A stretch of 64,000 bases of DNA from Pseudomonas viridiflava (GCF_900585905.1 NZ_UTVH01000024.1:95627-159626); one strand, 5' to 3'. Counted from the stretch's first letter, positions 39,860 through 49,364 are shown. The notes: a model not told the origin generated them from the sequence alone. Numbers and translations are program-made.

Positions 39860-41655
39860 TGGACCACTCTCTTTTCGCGCTGCAGGGTGCGAAGGGTTAA
39901 TTGGGTAAAGCTGTTCATGGTGCAGTACTGGCCGAAAAACTGGTTGAGCACCATGCCAAACAGAAACACGCCGCTGCCGGTGTACTGGCTCTCATCGAAT
40001 TTGAGGGTGATGCCGACGCCACGGACGAAGTTCGGACGCGGATGGCCGATGCGCGCTACCGCCGGTTCGCTGCTGACCGAGACGATGCCGTTGATCTGTT
40101 TGCGGATCGCCGAAACATTGCGGTAGTTGTACAGCGACAACAATTCGAGCAGCACTTCGCGGCCGTTCGACACCAGCGACAGGTGGTTGAGCGACAGGTG
40201 CGAGATCAGACGCCAGATCACGCCATCGCCCAACGGCACGCGCACGCTGGGCGTGGGTTTGCGCAAGCAGCGGATATCCTTGACCACCGAGTTCGACGGC
40301 ATGTTGAAGTCGCCGCGTTCGCCACCAAACGGCAGCATCACGGGCAGGTCGCGGTTGCTGCAGGTGAGGCGAATGCTCAGCGTGTCGTTGTTGGCATCGA
40401 GCAGCTCAAGTTCGCGATCCACGACCCGGATGAACATGTCCGAGCCTTCACGCTCGCGCATCTGCGTCGCACGTCGCCGGGCAATCCAGAAACTCTTGCC
40501 GGGGCCCTGATCACCTCGAGGTTCAAAGAACGGATGGCAGGTGGCAACCTGATCCTTGCCATTGATTTTCTTGACCCTGCGTACCCGATCGATCGACACC
40601 ACTTCGGCCGAGCTCTGCAGCCGCACGTCGGGGGTCACCGCGTACTCGTGCTGGGCGTGGGTCAGCTTGATCGGCTCGGCCTGCTGCCGGAACAGATTGA
40701 TGATCGGCGTGCAATTGAGCTTGAAGTTGTTACGGCCGATGTTCTGGGTCAGGCGCACCAAGCGATCGGTGAGGTCGTACTCGGAGAAATAGAAGTTGAT
40801 CTCGACCTTCTCGACCTCCTTGCCAGCAAGAATTCGCGCGAACCCGGACAGGTCAAAGAACATGAACTTGTCCGGGAAGGTGAAGTACTCATGCAGCAAG
40901 CGGTAACCCAGAAACGAGCGTTCCGAATAATCCACCAGCCCCTCGTCCAGGCCATAACCCACGGCTTTGAGCGCGTTGGCAGGCAGCACGATTTCGCGCG
41001 TGCGCCCCTCATCCTCGAACGACAGCGTGGCCTTGGCCAGATTGTTGAAAAGCAGCTCATACAACTGATGCATCAGCGTGCTTTCACCGTCGAGAAAAAA
41101 GCGCAGACTGTCGAGTTCCAGCTTGCCGAACAGCACATCCGAGGTCGCCGTCAGGCCAATGCGCAAGCGTGCGACAAGGTCGGCGCTGTGGCCATTGAAC
41201 GCCGAACGCTCCATCTCCACGAACGAAGCCTGGTGCACCGTGATCGGCCACAGCTCCACCGGGTAGCACGTGCGAAACTTGCACACCACGCCGTCCACCG
41301 GATTGGCATGCAGCTCGGTATGCCGCGCCACGCGATAGGCTTCGGTGACCTTCTCCTGTTTGCCGAGGTTGAATTCGACAATCGACATGGAGGGCGTGGG
41401 GCGTAAATAGTGGGGGTACAACACTTCCAGAAACGATTCGACGATTTCCGGAAACTCATCGTCGAGTTTTTTATGCACCCGCGCCGACAGAAACGAAAAC
41501 GCTTCGATCAAACGCTCGGTATGCGGGTCTTCGCAATTGTCGCCCTCGATCAATAACCGCGACGCAATCTTCGGGTACTGGCTCGCGAACTCCTGGCCCA
41601 GAAAGCGCAGGTGCGAAAGTTCTTTTTCGTAATAGGGCAGCAGATCGTCGAGCAT
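39823..41655 (-). CDS. tssF: Type VI secretion baseplate protein TssF
   Basis: TssF is the largest baseplate wedge subunit. The 610-residue protein starts MLDDLLPYYEKELSHLRFLGQEFASQYPKIA-like, with the family's F-x-YP-x-IA pattern and ERLIEAFSFLSARVHKKLDDEFPE. The C-terminal part has GVGITLKFDESQYTGSGVFLFG. Its start overlaps the tssE stop by one base (TAATG arrangement). Confidence 0.96.
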   Translation of the reverse strand: MLDDLLPYYEKELSHLRFLGQEFASQYPKIASRLLIEGDNCEDPHTERLIEAFSFLSARVHKKLDDEFPEIVESFLEVLYPHYLRPTPSMSIVEFNLGKQEKVTEAYRVARHTELHANPVDGVVCKFRTCYPVELWPITVHQASFVEMERSAFNGHSADLVARLRIGLTATSDVLFGKLELDSLRFFLDGESTLMHQLYELLFNNLAKATLSFEDEGRTREIVLPANALKAVGYGLDEGLVDYSERSFLGYRLLHEYFTFPDKFMFFDLSGFARILAGKEVEKVEINFYFSEYDLTDRLVRLTQNIGRNNFKLNCTPIINLFRQQAEPIKLTHAQHEYAVTPDVRLQSSAEVVSIDRVRRVKKINGKDQVATCHPFFEPRGDQGPGKSFWIARRRATQMREREGSDMFIRVVDRELELLDANNDTLSIRLTCSNRDLPVMLPFGGERGDFNMPSNSVVKDIRCLRKPTPSVRVPLGDGVIWRLISHLSLNHLSLVSNGREVLLELLSLYNYRNVSAIRKQINGIVSVSSEPAVARIGHPRPNFVRGVGITLKFDESQYTGSGVFLFGMVLNQFFGQYCTMNSFTQLTLRTLQREKRVVQWPPRTGDQPLV

Positions 41656-42137
41656 CAGTTGAGATTCTGCACTTTGTATTCCTGAGTATTGACCTGCAGT
41701 ACGGCGTCAAAAGAGACGTGACGCAGAGTGTCCTGCAGACGCAATACAGCATCCACGCGAAACGTGAGCATGCGCTGGCCGGTCTGCTGCGCAAGCAGCT
41801 GGACCCTCACACTGCGAAAACGGCGGTCGCCTTCGGAGATGGCTTTTTCCAGCTGCCGCTGAATCAGCAGCCGGTCCTGAGGGTCCAGGACGCTACGACT
41901 GATGAAATCCGGCATGCCGTAATCAAGAATCGTCCCGCTCAGGTTGGCAAAGCCTTCCAGCTCTTTCGCCACCAGAGACTGGCGAGTGTTCACCAGAATT
42001 TCGAGATCACGAACGATGCTGGCCTTGTAATCGGCCAGCGAGCACAGCCGTGCGGATGAAGCCTCGGCGGACTGATGCGGACTGTCGTCCAGCAAACGAT
42101 CCAGCAGTGAAGGCAACAGCTTGTATTGACTACTCAT
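41655..42137 (-). CDS. tssE: Type VI secretion baseplate protein TssE (gp25-like)
   Basis: TssE resembles phage gp25 and starts sheath assembly on the baseplate. The 160-residue protein contains SIVRDLEILVNTRQS (a variant of the gp25 R-DLE-LLNTR motif) and LDYGMPDFISRSV, then TFRVDAVL. It follows tssC after 24 bases. Confidence 0.95.
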   Translation of the reverse strand: MSSQYKLLPSLLDRLLDDSPHQSAEASSARLCSLADYKASIVRDLEILVNTRQSLVAKELEGFANLSGTILDYGMPDFISRSVLDPQDRLLIQRQLEKAISEGDRRFRSVRVQLLAQQTGQRMLTFRVDAVLRLQDTLRHVSFDAVLQVNTQEYKVQNLN

Positions 42138-42161
42138 ATTGCCTCCCTGGCAGTGGCGTAA

Positions 42162-43664
42162 TTACCCGCGAGTCGATTGTGGCAGTTCAGCGACCAGACG
42201 CAGCGAAGCCGTCAGTTCATCGAGCTGGTAGTGCGGACGCAGGTAAGTCACGGCCTTGTACACGCCCGGCTTGCCTGGCACTTCAAACACCTCGGCACGC
42301 GCTTCACGCAGCGGGAACTTGGCCTTGGCCTCCTGGCTCGCGGTGTCATCCAGCAACACGTAGCTAGACAGCCACTTGTTGAGGAACAACTCGACGTCCT
42401 TGCGCGATGCAAAACTGCCGATCTTGTCGCGCATGATCGCCTTCATGTAATGCGCGATACGCGAGGTGGCGAAGATGTACTGCAACTGCGCCGAAAGACG
42501 CGCGTTGGCATTGGCAATATCCGTGTTGTACTGCTTCTGCTTCTGCGTCGACTGAGTGCCGAAGAATGCTGCGTAGTCAGTGCCTTTGCAGTGCACCAGC
42601 GGAATGAAACCCAGGTCCGACAATTCTTTTTCACGACGGTCTGTGATCGCGATTTCAGTCGGGCATTTGAGCGCGATTTCGCCATCATCGGTTTTGAACG
42701 TGTGGGTCGGCAGGCCTTCAACCAGACCGCCGCCTTCAACACCGCGGATCGCCACACACCAGCCGTAGCGCGAGAAGGCGTCGGTGACGCGGGTGCCCAG
42801 GGCGTAGGCAGCGTTCATCCACAGGTATTTATTGTGGTCGCGACCGTCAACGCTCTCGACGAAGTTGAATTCCTCAACCGGCGTGGTATCCGGGCCATAA
42901 GGCAGGCGACCGAGCACGTGGGGCAAGGTCAGGCCGACATAGCGGGAGTCTTCGGAGGCGCGGAAGGACTTCCACTTGGCGTATTCGACCGTGTCGAAAA
43001 TCTTCGCCAGGTCACGCGGGCCGGACATGTCGGTGAACGAGTCCCAGCCAAATAGCTCCGGCGAAGCCGCCGAGATGAAAGGCGCATGCGCCGCAGCGGC
43101 AACGTGGGAAATTTCTTCCAGCAGGTACATGTCTTCAGGGCTGCGGTTGAACTCGTAGTCACCCAGCAACATGCCGAAAGGCGCGCCACCGAAGGTGCCG
43201 TACTCTTCTTCGTAGATCTTCTTGAACAACGCGCTCTGGTCGAACTCGGAAGACGCCTTGAGATCGCGAATGAGGTCTTTTTTCGACGCATTCAACAGCT
43301 GGATTTTCAGCGTGGTGCTGGTTTCGGTCTGGTCCACCTGATACTTCAGGCCGCGCCATGACGCTTCAAGTGACTGAAACTCGCGGGCGTGCATGATCTC
43401 GTTCATCTGCTCGGAGAGCATCGAATCGAGTTCCGCAATGCGTGCATCAAGCACTGCGATCAAATCCTTGCTCGGGGTCATTTCACCCTCAAGCACCTGA
43501 CCCACCAGTTCGCCGATCAGGTCACGGGTACGGGTGCGTTCGGTCTCGGAGCGGGCAACACGGCTCTCGGAAATGATGCTGTCGAGCAAAGAGGATTGCG
43601 GGGCGAAGTTTTCCACTTCAACCAGATCGCTGTCCTGCTGAGTCACGGTCTGTTTATCGGTCAT
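42162..43664 (-). CDS. tssC: Type VI secretion sheath protein TssC (VipB)
   Basis: TssC and TssB form the contractile sheath. The 500-residue protein carries SLEASWRGLKYQVDQTETSTTLKIQ, GAPFGMLLGDYEFN, FISAASPELFGWDSF and PHVLGRLPYGPDTTPVEEFNF, all standard TssC segments. It lies 14 bases after tssB and is normal in length. Confidence 0.97.
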   Translation of the reverse strand: MTDKQTVTQQDSDLVEVENFAPQSSLLDSIISESRVARSETERTRTRDLIGELVGQVLEGEMTPSKDLIAVLDARIAELDSMLSEQMNEIMHAREFQSLEASWRGLKYQVDQTETSTTLKIQLLNASKKDLIRDLKASSEFDQSALFKKIYEEEYGTFGGAPFGMLLGDYEFNRSPEDMYLLEEISHVAAAAHAPFISAASPELFGWDSFTDMSGPRDLAKIFDTVEYAKWKSFRASEDSRYVGLTLPHVLGRLPYGPDTTPVEEFNFVESVDGRDHNKYLWMNAAYALGTRVTDAFSRYGWCVAIRGVEGGGLVEGLPTHTFKTDDGEIALKCPTEIAITDRREKELSDLGFIPLVHCKGTDYAAFFGTQSTQKQKQYNTDIANANARLSAQLQYIFATSRIAHYMKAIMRDKIGSFASRKDVELFLNKWLSSYVLLDDTASQEAKAKFPLREARAEVFEVPGKPGVYKAVTYLRPHYQLDELTASLRLVAELPQSTRG

Positions 43665-43678
43665 CGTCAGGCTCCTCC

Positions 43679-44212
43679 TTATTCTTTGCGGTCAGTGGCA
43701 GGTGCAGCGGCTTCGCGGCCGAACTCCTTGCCCAGGGTTTTCAATTTTTCGGTGTTCTGCAGAACATCCATCAGCAGTTCTTCAAGCTTGTCGTTGCCGC
43801 CCATCTTGTTGCGCAGGTCGGCCAGCTTGTTGCGTACTTCCAGCAGTTTGCGCAGCGGCTCAACCTGCTTGACGACGTTCTGTGGTTCGAAGTCCTCAAG
43901 CGTGTTGAAGTTGAGCTCGACGCCCAACTGGGTGCCGTCTTTGGCCAGGGTGTTGTCAACGCGGTACGCCAGACGCGGCTTGATGCCCTTGAGCACGCCA
44001 TTGAAGTTGTCGCGGTCGATAAAAATGAACTTGCGGTCTTTCAGCTTCGGCAGCGGCTCCAGCGGGTTACCGGAGAAATCGCCCAGCACGCCTACGACAA
44101 AGGGCAGCTCTTTCTTTTCCTGAGCATCGCCGATATCGACGTCATAGGTGATATGAACTCGTGGCGCGCGGACACGATCAAGTTTGTGCTGAGTACTTTC
44201 CTTCTTCGCCAT
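43679..44212 (-). CDS. tssB: Type VI secretion sheath protein TssB (VipA)
   Basis: TssB pairs with TssC in the sheath and carries the interface recognised by ClpV. I start it at the ATG at 44212 (MAKKESTQHKLDRVRAPRVH), preceded by GGAG at a good distance; a frame opening at 44233 is longer. PRVHITYDVDIGDAQEKKELPF and VVGVLGDFSGNP are diagnostic. 177 residues, slightly longer than many at the C-terminus. Confidence 0.96.
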   Translation of the reverse strand: MAKKESTQHKLDRVRAPRVHITYDVDIGDAQEKKELPFVVGVLGDFSGNPLEPLPKLKDRKFIFIDRDNFNGVLKGIKPRLAYRVDNTLAKDGTQLGVELNFNTLEDFEPQNVVKQVEPLRKLLEVRNKLADLRNKMGGNDKLEELLMDVLQNTEKLKTLGKEFGREAAAPATDRKE

Positions 44213-44278
44213 CGGTATCTCCTGTGCGAGCAACTCGCTGAAAGTCGTGTCGTGCCAGGCCTGCAGTGGCCTGGCGAA

Positions 44279-45028
44279 TTAGAGTCCTGCAATCGTCAGC
44301 AGCAGGCGCTGACGAAGGTCATCGGTCATTTCCAGAATGTTGTCTTGCCCGACCAGCTCTTCGAAGCTGGTATTGCCGGCGATCTGGGTACTGCTGCGAA
44401 TCACGGATTCATCCGGCAGCTCGGAGCGTACCGGAGAGCTGATGACACAAAATGGCAAATCACCAAAACCCTTGAGACGCTCGAAGCTGACCGGAAAACG
44501 CAGCCCATCGAACAAACGTCCAAGCCCCGGGGATTTGCTCAGGCAATAAAACAGGACGAGGTAATGCAGGACGAAGCGATACAGCTCGGCGCTGCTGCGA
44601 TTAGGGTCTTTGATGAGCTTGCGAAACTGCGCGAGATCGAAAGAATTGAAGCCCACCACCCAGCGCACAGGGCTGGTGATGCGAATGGTCTGCCCGCTTT
44701 GCGCAAGCACCATGTCGTATTCGAGGGGGAAGAGTTCAGGCGAGGTGCTGATCAGGTTGAGCGGCACTTCCAGCTCATTGACCAACTGGAACGGCGCGAC
44801 CGAACCAATGCGGTCATAGAGCTCCTTGAGCTCTTTGAAATGATGCTGGGTCTCGCGGCCACTGCTGCGTTGCGCACCTTGCAGGTACTCGCCGAACAGG
44901 GTCTGCGGGCGGATCAACAACGCCAGGGTCGACAGATAGTCAGAAGCCTGCGCCTTGAGCGCGTCTGAAATCGCGCGGGTCTGCTTGCGCAGCTGTATCA
45001 ATGCTTCAATGTCGATTGTCTGAGTCAT
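44279..45028 (-). CDS. T6SS-linked protein of unknown function
   Basis: The 249-residue protein is the first gene of the operon, 66 bases upstream of tssB. I do not recognise a named domain. It has no signal peptide or membrane segment, an N-terminal helical part (MTQTIDIEALIQLRKQTRAI) and a mixed region with WVVGFNSFDLAQFRKLIKDP and ELYRFVLHYLVLFYCLSKSPGLG. It is probably cytoplasmic. By position it may be an accessory of sheath or baseplate assembly specific to this T6SS subtype. Confidence 0.75.
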   Translation of the reverse strand: MTQTIDIEALIQLRKQTRAISDALKAQASDYLSTLALLIRPQTLFGEYLQGAQRSSGRETQHHFKELKELYDRIGSVAPFQLVNELEVPLNLISTSPELFPLEYDMVLAQSGQTIRITSPVRWVVGFNSFDLAQFRKLIKDPNRSSAELYRFVLHYLVLFYCLSKSPGLGRLFDGLRFPVSFERLKGFGDLPFCVISSPVRSELPDESVIRSSTQIAGNTSFEELVGQDNILEMTDDLRQRLLLTIAGL

Positions 45029-45234
45029 CGGTCCATCGTCCTTGAACTCTTCACGGCAAGTGCCCGGATCTACCGGGCAGCAATGAAAAGCTACGAAATT
45101 CTCGACTGCATACCTGCTTACGCCATGCTAAATCCGCCTGCGCCTGGCAGACGGCAAACATCACAAACAAATATCCCGTGCTGGCAAATAGATAGCTTCT
45201 AGCCAGCTTCGTATGAGCTATGGCAGTTTCTAGC

Positions 45235-45270
45235 GTAGGAAGTTTCCTACAGGCGGTGCGATTTTTCGCA
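45235..45270. promoter_or_regulatory. Two adjacent inverted repeats upstream of the T6SS operon
   Basis: GTAGGAA-GT-TTCCTAC (45235-45250) is followed by TGCGA-TTTT-TCGCA (45257-45270). Both are perfect and lie about 210-240 bases before the first T6SS gene. The gap 45029-45751 shows no gene I can support. The repeats could be operators, or hairpins of a leader or small RNA; the strand is unknown. I found no convincing sigma-54 promoter there. Confidence 0.45.
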
Positions 45271-45406
45271 TTTGCGCACAGGGCCGCAATAATGGCGATA
45301 TGACATTACAGCGCCCCGCTCCGCTTGATTCGATACCCCGGCCCAAGCAAGGCGGGCCTTTGAGCCTCTGGTACCAGGTCTTTTATTTATTCCGTGGGGC
45401 GCTGAA

Positions 45407-45426
45407 AAGGTGAAACGGTTCACCTT
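45407..45426. promoter_or_regulatory. Perfect 8-bp inverted repeat in the T6SS/M48 intergenic region
   Basis: AAGGTGAA-ACGG-TTCACCTT forms a stable stem; on the minus strand TTTTCAG follows. It could be an operator or a weak terminator of a small transcript in the divergent region between the T6SS operon and the M48 gene. Confidence 0.35.
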
Positions 45427-45751
45427 ATTTCTCCTTCCTGCGCTTCTCCTATTGCCTGCCATCGCTGAAAAAGCTCACTGTGCGGAGGGCCAGCTGCATT
45501 AAAAGTGCGCTCATCGGCTCATAAAAAAACGTGTCGCAGATGAGGGCCGCAGCACATTTTTGCGCCCAGAGCGTGTCGTTGGAACGATCAAGGATTACAG
45601 GCCAGGGTCTATCGCTGTATAACGCCATCCGGTGCAACCCACCTCCCCGGTGATGCGTTGTACTTGCACGCAGGCGCTTCTCAGGCGTCTGTCAAACGGA
45701 CCTGTGCGCGCTAGGGACAGCTTGCGGCGGCGCACCTATCGAGCTCGCCTG

Positions 45752-47917
45752 ATGAAGATATTCAAACTCATTGCCGTACTTATCCTGCTGCCCTTTTGCC
45801 TGAATCTGTTTGGCGTCTGGCAATTGCAGCGCAGCAGCGAATCCAATGCAGAACTGGCCGAGATTGACGCCAACCTCAAAGAAATCAGGCCCGACCTGGA
45901 AGCGCTAATCGCAAAAGGTGGATCGCGCCCGCCAATGGTGGAGCTCGACGGCAAGCCAATTTCAGCCGACATTGCGCTGTCGCAGCTTTCAACTGCCGAG
46001 GAAGAAATCGGCACGCTGATCCCGCTGGGCGCTGTGATGAATGGTCTGGCCAAGGCTGTGATCGCACTGGGGCTTGTGGCTACCCTGGTCGGGGTCATCG
46101 GCATGCTGGGGCTGAGCTGGGCGGGCACTCACGCCCTTCACTCACGTGAAAAGCTGCTCCGCACCTTCACCCGGGTCAGCCGGGTTCTGCCCTTCGTGCT
46201 GGTAGGCCATATTGTCGCCATGGGCACAGCCGTGGCGGCGATCCTTGCCTTCGAAGGGCTGGGTATGTGGCACGCGGGCCAGATGTCGTCCGGCGAATTC
46301 AAACTGATGCTCTTGACCCTGATGGTCATGGCCGTGTGCCTGTACTCGATCTGGCAGATGGCCAGGCAACTGGGCGTGATGTTGCGCATGTTCGAACCCA
46401 CCGCCATGCAGGTGCTGGGGCATGAAGTGTGCGAGCAACAGGCGCCAGCCTTATGGGCCCATGTTCGTGCTCTGGCGCTGCGGTTGGGGGCCTTGGCGCC
46501 GGATCACATCATCCTGGGGATGACCGAAGGGTTCTACGTCACCTCAAGCGATGTAGAAATACTCCCAAAAGGCACGGCGCTGCGCGGACGAACGCTGCAT
46601 ATCCCGATGGTGTACCTGGGTCTGCTCGATTCAGCAGAAACCGACGCTGTCATCGGCCACGAACTGGCGCACTTTGCTGGTGACGACACCGAGTACAGCT
46701 TAAGATTTTTGCCCATTTACGACGGCATCGGACGCAGTCTCGGCGTAATTGCCGAAAACATGCTCAGCAGTGATCTGTTGCAGCGCACGATCCTGCGCCC
46801 GGCGTTCATGCTTGGCATCTACTTCATGGAACGCTTCGATCACGCTGTGCATCACTGGAGTCGCGTTCGGGAGCTGGCTGCAGACGCCAGTGGCGCACAG
46901 TTGGGCGGCAGCCTCGCGGCCGCATCGGCACTGGTGCGGATTTCTGCGATTGATCCGCAGCTTCAGGAACGCGTGACAGCGCACCTCATGAGTGCAACCA
47001 ACCCAACGCCAGAGTACCTCCCGCCTGCCGATATTCCTGGCAGCATTTTGCACGAATTGGCGAACCAGCCAGTGAAACTTCCCGAAGAGGAAATGGCGAC
47101 ACAGCTGCCACACCCGTCGGATACCCACCCTTCAAATGGCGAGCGTGTAGCCGCGCTGCAGATCAGTGTCGAAGCGGCCGTCGCCAGCGGGACTCGCCCG
47201 ATAAGCGCCGAACTGGCCTGCGTCGCGATGGATCGCTACTTCGCTGACCCTCAAGCGATACGCGCCCGTATGACAGAGGACTACCTGCATCACTTCGTAA
47301 GCCGCGATGCTCAGGCAGTCGAAGAGCTACGTGCGCAAGCCGAGGTTGTCACGGGAGAAGTGAAGTTGCACGAAGGCGCCCGACTGCGTGGCACGCTGGG
47401 GTTGATCTTCTGCAGCTCGCTCCTGCTGCTGGGCATTGGCCTGATGCTTGCCAGCATGCTGCTTCCGGCATTTTCAGGACGCGAAAGACCCATGGTCCTT
47501 ATTATCGCCGCAGGGATTTCGATGTTCGCAGCTTGCCTGATGCCGTATTCGCTGAGGCTGTACCTGAGGGCTGAAAAAGCAGCGCTGGTGTTACATCCGG
47601 ACTACCTCGTGTTCGCCAACTTCAAAGCACCCTTGCCCATCTCGCATATTGCCGATTTCGGTCTGCAAACCGGTGCGGGCTTGCGGCTGAACCTGCTGCT
47701 GGAGGACGACGCGCCGCGGCCAGAAAAAACCGGTCAATCTTTCTTCAACGCCCACGCTACTATCGACAAAAAGAAACGGCTGGTGCAATTGCAACTTATG
47801 CAGTTTTGCCGCGACGGGAAGAAACTCAAGCCCGAAGAAACCGCAGAGCTTGTGGCCAATTACATAAATGCCGGCTTTGCGAGAGACGTGCTCAAGCAGC
47901 GCTTCGAACAAGCTTGA
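45752..47917 (+). CDS. Membrane-bound M48-family metallopeptidase
   Basis: The 721-residue protein from the ATG at 45752 has an N-terminal membrane helix (about 4-24), further helices near 92-118, 142-165 and 183-200, the zinc-binding VIGHELAHFAGDD (HExxH) and two C-terminal helices (about 548-595). This is an M48 (HtpX/Ste24-like) peptidase with a large extra C-terminal part. It is divergent from the T6SS operon and followed by a membrane protein 66 bases later, so it may be a secretion-linked factor, but the family is also common in membrane quality control. The ribosome site is weak. Confidence 0.85.
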   Translation: MKIFKLIAVLILLPFCLNLFGVWQLQRSSESNAELAEIDANLKEIRPDLEALIAKGGSRPPMVELDGKPISADIALSQLSTAEEEIGTLIPLGAVMNGLAKAVIALGLVATLVGVIGMLGLSWAGTHALHSREKLLRTFTRVSRVLPFVLVGHIVAMGTAVAAILAFEGLGMWHAGQMSSGEFKLMLLTLMVMAVCLYSIWQMARQLGVMLRMFEPTAMQVLGHEVCEQQAPALWAHVRALALRLGALAPDHIILGMTEGFYVTSSDVEILPKGTALRGRTLHIPMVYLGLLDSAETDAVIGHELAHFAGDDTEYSLRFLPIYDGIGRSLGVIAENMLSSDLLQRTILRPAFMLGIYFMERFDHAVHHWSRVRELAADASGAQLGGSLAAASALVRISAIDPQLQERVTAHLMSATNPTPEYLPPADIPGSILHELANQPVKLPEEEMATQLPHPSDTHPSNGERVAALQISVEAAVASGTRPISAELACVAMDRYFADPQAIRARMTEDYLHHFVSRDAQAVEELRAQAEVVTGEVKLHEGARLRGTLGLIFCSSLLLLGIGLMLASMLLPAFSGRERPMVLIIAAGISMFAACLMPYSLRLYLRAEKAALVLHPDYLVFANFKAPLPISHIADFGLQTGAGLRLNLLLEDDAPRPEKTGQSFFNAHATIDKKKRLVQLQLMQFCRDGKKLKPEETAELVANYINAGFARDVLKQRFEQA

Positions 47918-47983
47918 CGGGCGCGGTGGCGTTTTAGCAAGGTTCAGGAACAAGATTGGCTTCAGTGTACATAAGGCAATGTC

Positions 47984-48700
47984 ATGAAAAACGCAGACGC
48001 TGGCATGATGAAAAAAGGCTTATATGCAAACTGGGCACTGCTGGCTCTTTTTCTTACTATCGCCTCGTTCCAGTCACCGTATTGGTGGCTGGTGAGCTTA
48101 GGTCTGCTGGCATGGCTATTGAGGACGATGTACCTGATCTACCTCGGCGAAAGTTACACGACGCTCTTGATCCATTACCTCAGCGGACTGCTGGCGAGCT
48201 TCTCGTCGATGGTCGTCATCTGCCTATACACCGGCGCGCGATTTGATTACGGGATGACCCCGGTCGATGCTATCTCAGCGGCAATGTGCCCTATCCTTGT
48301 TATTGCGACTCAATTACTTTTTATCTATTTCACTCGCTCTAAAAAAGGCGTGCTCTCTTATGAAGTGAGAGACAATCGAGTGATCATTGGGCAAACCTAT
48401 AGCAATCAGCGCACTGGCAATATCCTGTTGGCGATCAGCTTCGGCTTGACGTGGGTACTGTGGAACTGGAGCGATGTAAATCAGGGCTTCCTGCTGGGGG
48501 GCATGATGACGGCAATCATCATGTACCTGCTTCACCTGTGGCGACACTCGATTCGGCTGCTAAGGCGCCTTCTGGCGCGTGAGAAGCGCACTTCACGCCT
48601 TACCTTCGAGCATATCGACGTATTACGCGAGGCACGCGGGCGCTGGTGGCTGGGGAGATTGCTGAAGTGGCTGATCTCGCTGGGTTCGAAGGCGTGGTGA
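47984..48700 (+). CDS. Polytopic membrane protein with REAR-RWWL tail
   Basis: The 238-residue protein has about five or six membrane helices in its first 190 residues and a basic cytoplasmic tail. The tail IDVLREARGRWWLGRLLKW (about 207-225) closely matches the tail of the otherwise different membrane protein at 60038-60769. WRHSIRLLRRL before it also matches WRHS-like MRHSVRGLRTL there. It follows the M48 gene and is probably co-transcribed. By analogy with the second copy, which follows a candidate effector, an immunity role is possible. I do not recognise a named family. Confidence 0.75.
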   Translation: MKNADAGMMKKGLYANWALLALFLTIASFQSPYWWLVSLGLLAWLLRTMYLIYLGESYTTLLIHYLSGLLASFSSMVVICLYTGARFDYGMTPVDAISAAMCPILVIATQLLFIYFTRSKKGVLSYEVRDNRVIIGQTYSNQRTGNILLAISFGLTWVLWNWSDVNQGFLLGGMMTAIIMYLLHLWRHSIRLLRRLLAREKRTSRLTFEHIDVLREARGRWWLGRLLKWLISLGSKAW

Positions 48701-48733
48701 CGCTTGAGGAGATGTACATAGCTCAGCTGGGCC

Positions 48734-49300
48734 TTACGCGCCGACAACATACAACGCCTCATACCGCGCCATCGACACGATCAAGCGTTGCTTCAAATAA
48801 GCGTTTACATGGCCCAAGGTATCGCAGATAAGCCGGGATTCAGCCAGATACGACGTACGCTTTTCGCGGGTCCATATGGCAGGTGCTGATTGAAGGTTGG
48901 TAATCCGGTCGCATAACTTGATCGACGCAGCCTCCCGAGAGTGAGCAGCGATACCCTGCAGATAGCTTTCCTCAGAAAACGGCGTGATGAAGTTCTTGCT
49001 CAGACAGGCAACCGTTGATGCCACCTCAGCGCCGAAAACCTGCGCCAGCGTTTGCTGTGTCGTGGTCGTATCCTCCAGCACGTCATGCAATAACGCAGCA
49101 GGCAGCGCGATACTCAGATCACCCACAGACTCGTTGGTATTGGCAAAAATCAGCTCATTGGCGACCATTGCAACGTGGGTCGCATAGGGCAGCGCTGAAC
49201 CCTTCATCCTCTGCTCGACGTGAGCTTGCGAAGCGTAAAGCCAGGCTTTGTTGTACAACTGCGGCAGGTCGATTTCAGCAGCAGCGTGTATATCGGTCAT
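48734..49300 (-). CDS. HD-domain protein, small alarmone hydrolase-like
   Basis: The 188-residue protein from the ATG at 49300 (AGGACG upstream) carries the HD signature of RelA/SpoT-type (p)ppGpp hydrolases: YATHVAMVANEL (first His), ALLHDVLEDTTTT (HD and ED) and IKLCDRITNL (last Asp). There is no synthetase or regulatory domain, as in Mesh1-like small alarmone hydrolases. It is the last gene of the immunity-like array. It may hydrolyse alarmones made by an incoming toxin; that is inference from context. Confidence 0.85.
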   Translation of the reverse strand: MTDIHAAAEIDLPQLYNKAWLYASQAHVEQRMKGSALPYATHVAMVANELIFANTNESVGDLSIALPAALLHDVLEDTTTTQQTLAQVFGAEVASTVACLSKNFITPFSEESYLQGIAAHSREAASIKLCDRITNLQSAPAIWTREKRTSYLAESRLICDTLGHVNAYLKQRLIVSMARYEALYVVGA

Positions 49301-49364
49301 GGTTTCGTCCTGAAAATGTCTGGCGTCGTGAATACCGAGCGGTTGGCGACGCGCAGCGCATAGA

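Noticed and set aside
39901..41406. 501-codon plus-strand frame opposite tssF
   Set aside because: Antisense shadow of TssF, with His- and Gln-rich sequence typical of shadows.
45150..45190. Possible sigma-54 promoter for the T6SS operon (GCACGGG-ATATTTG on the minus strand)
   Set aside because: The -12 GC is missing and the spacing does not fit TGGCAC-N5-TTGC.
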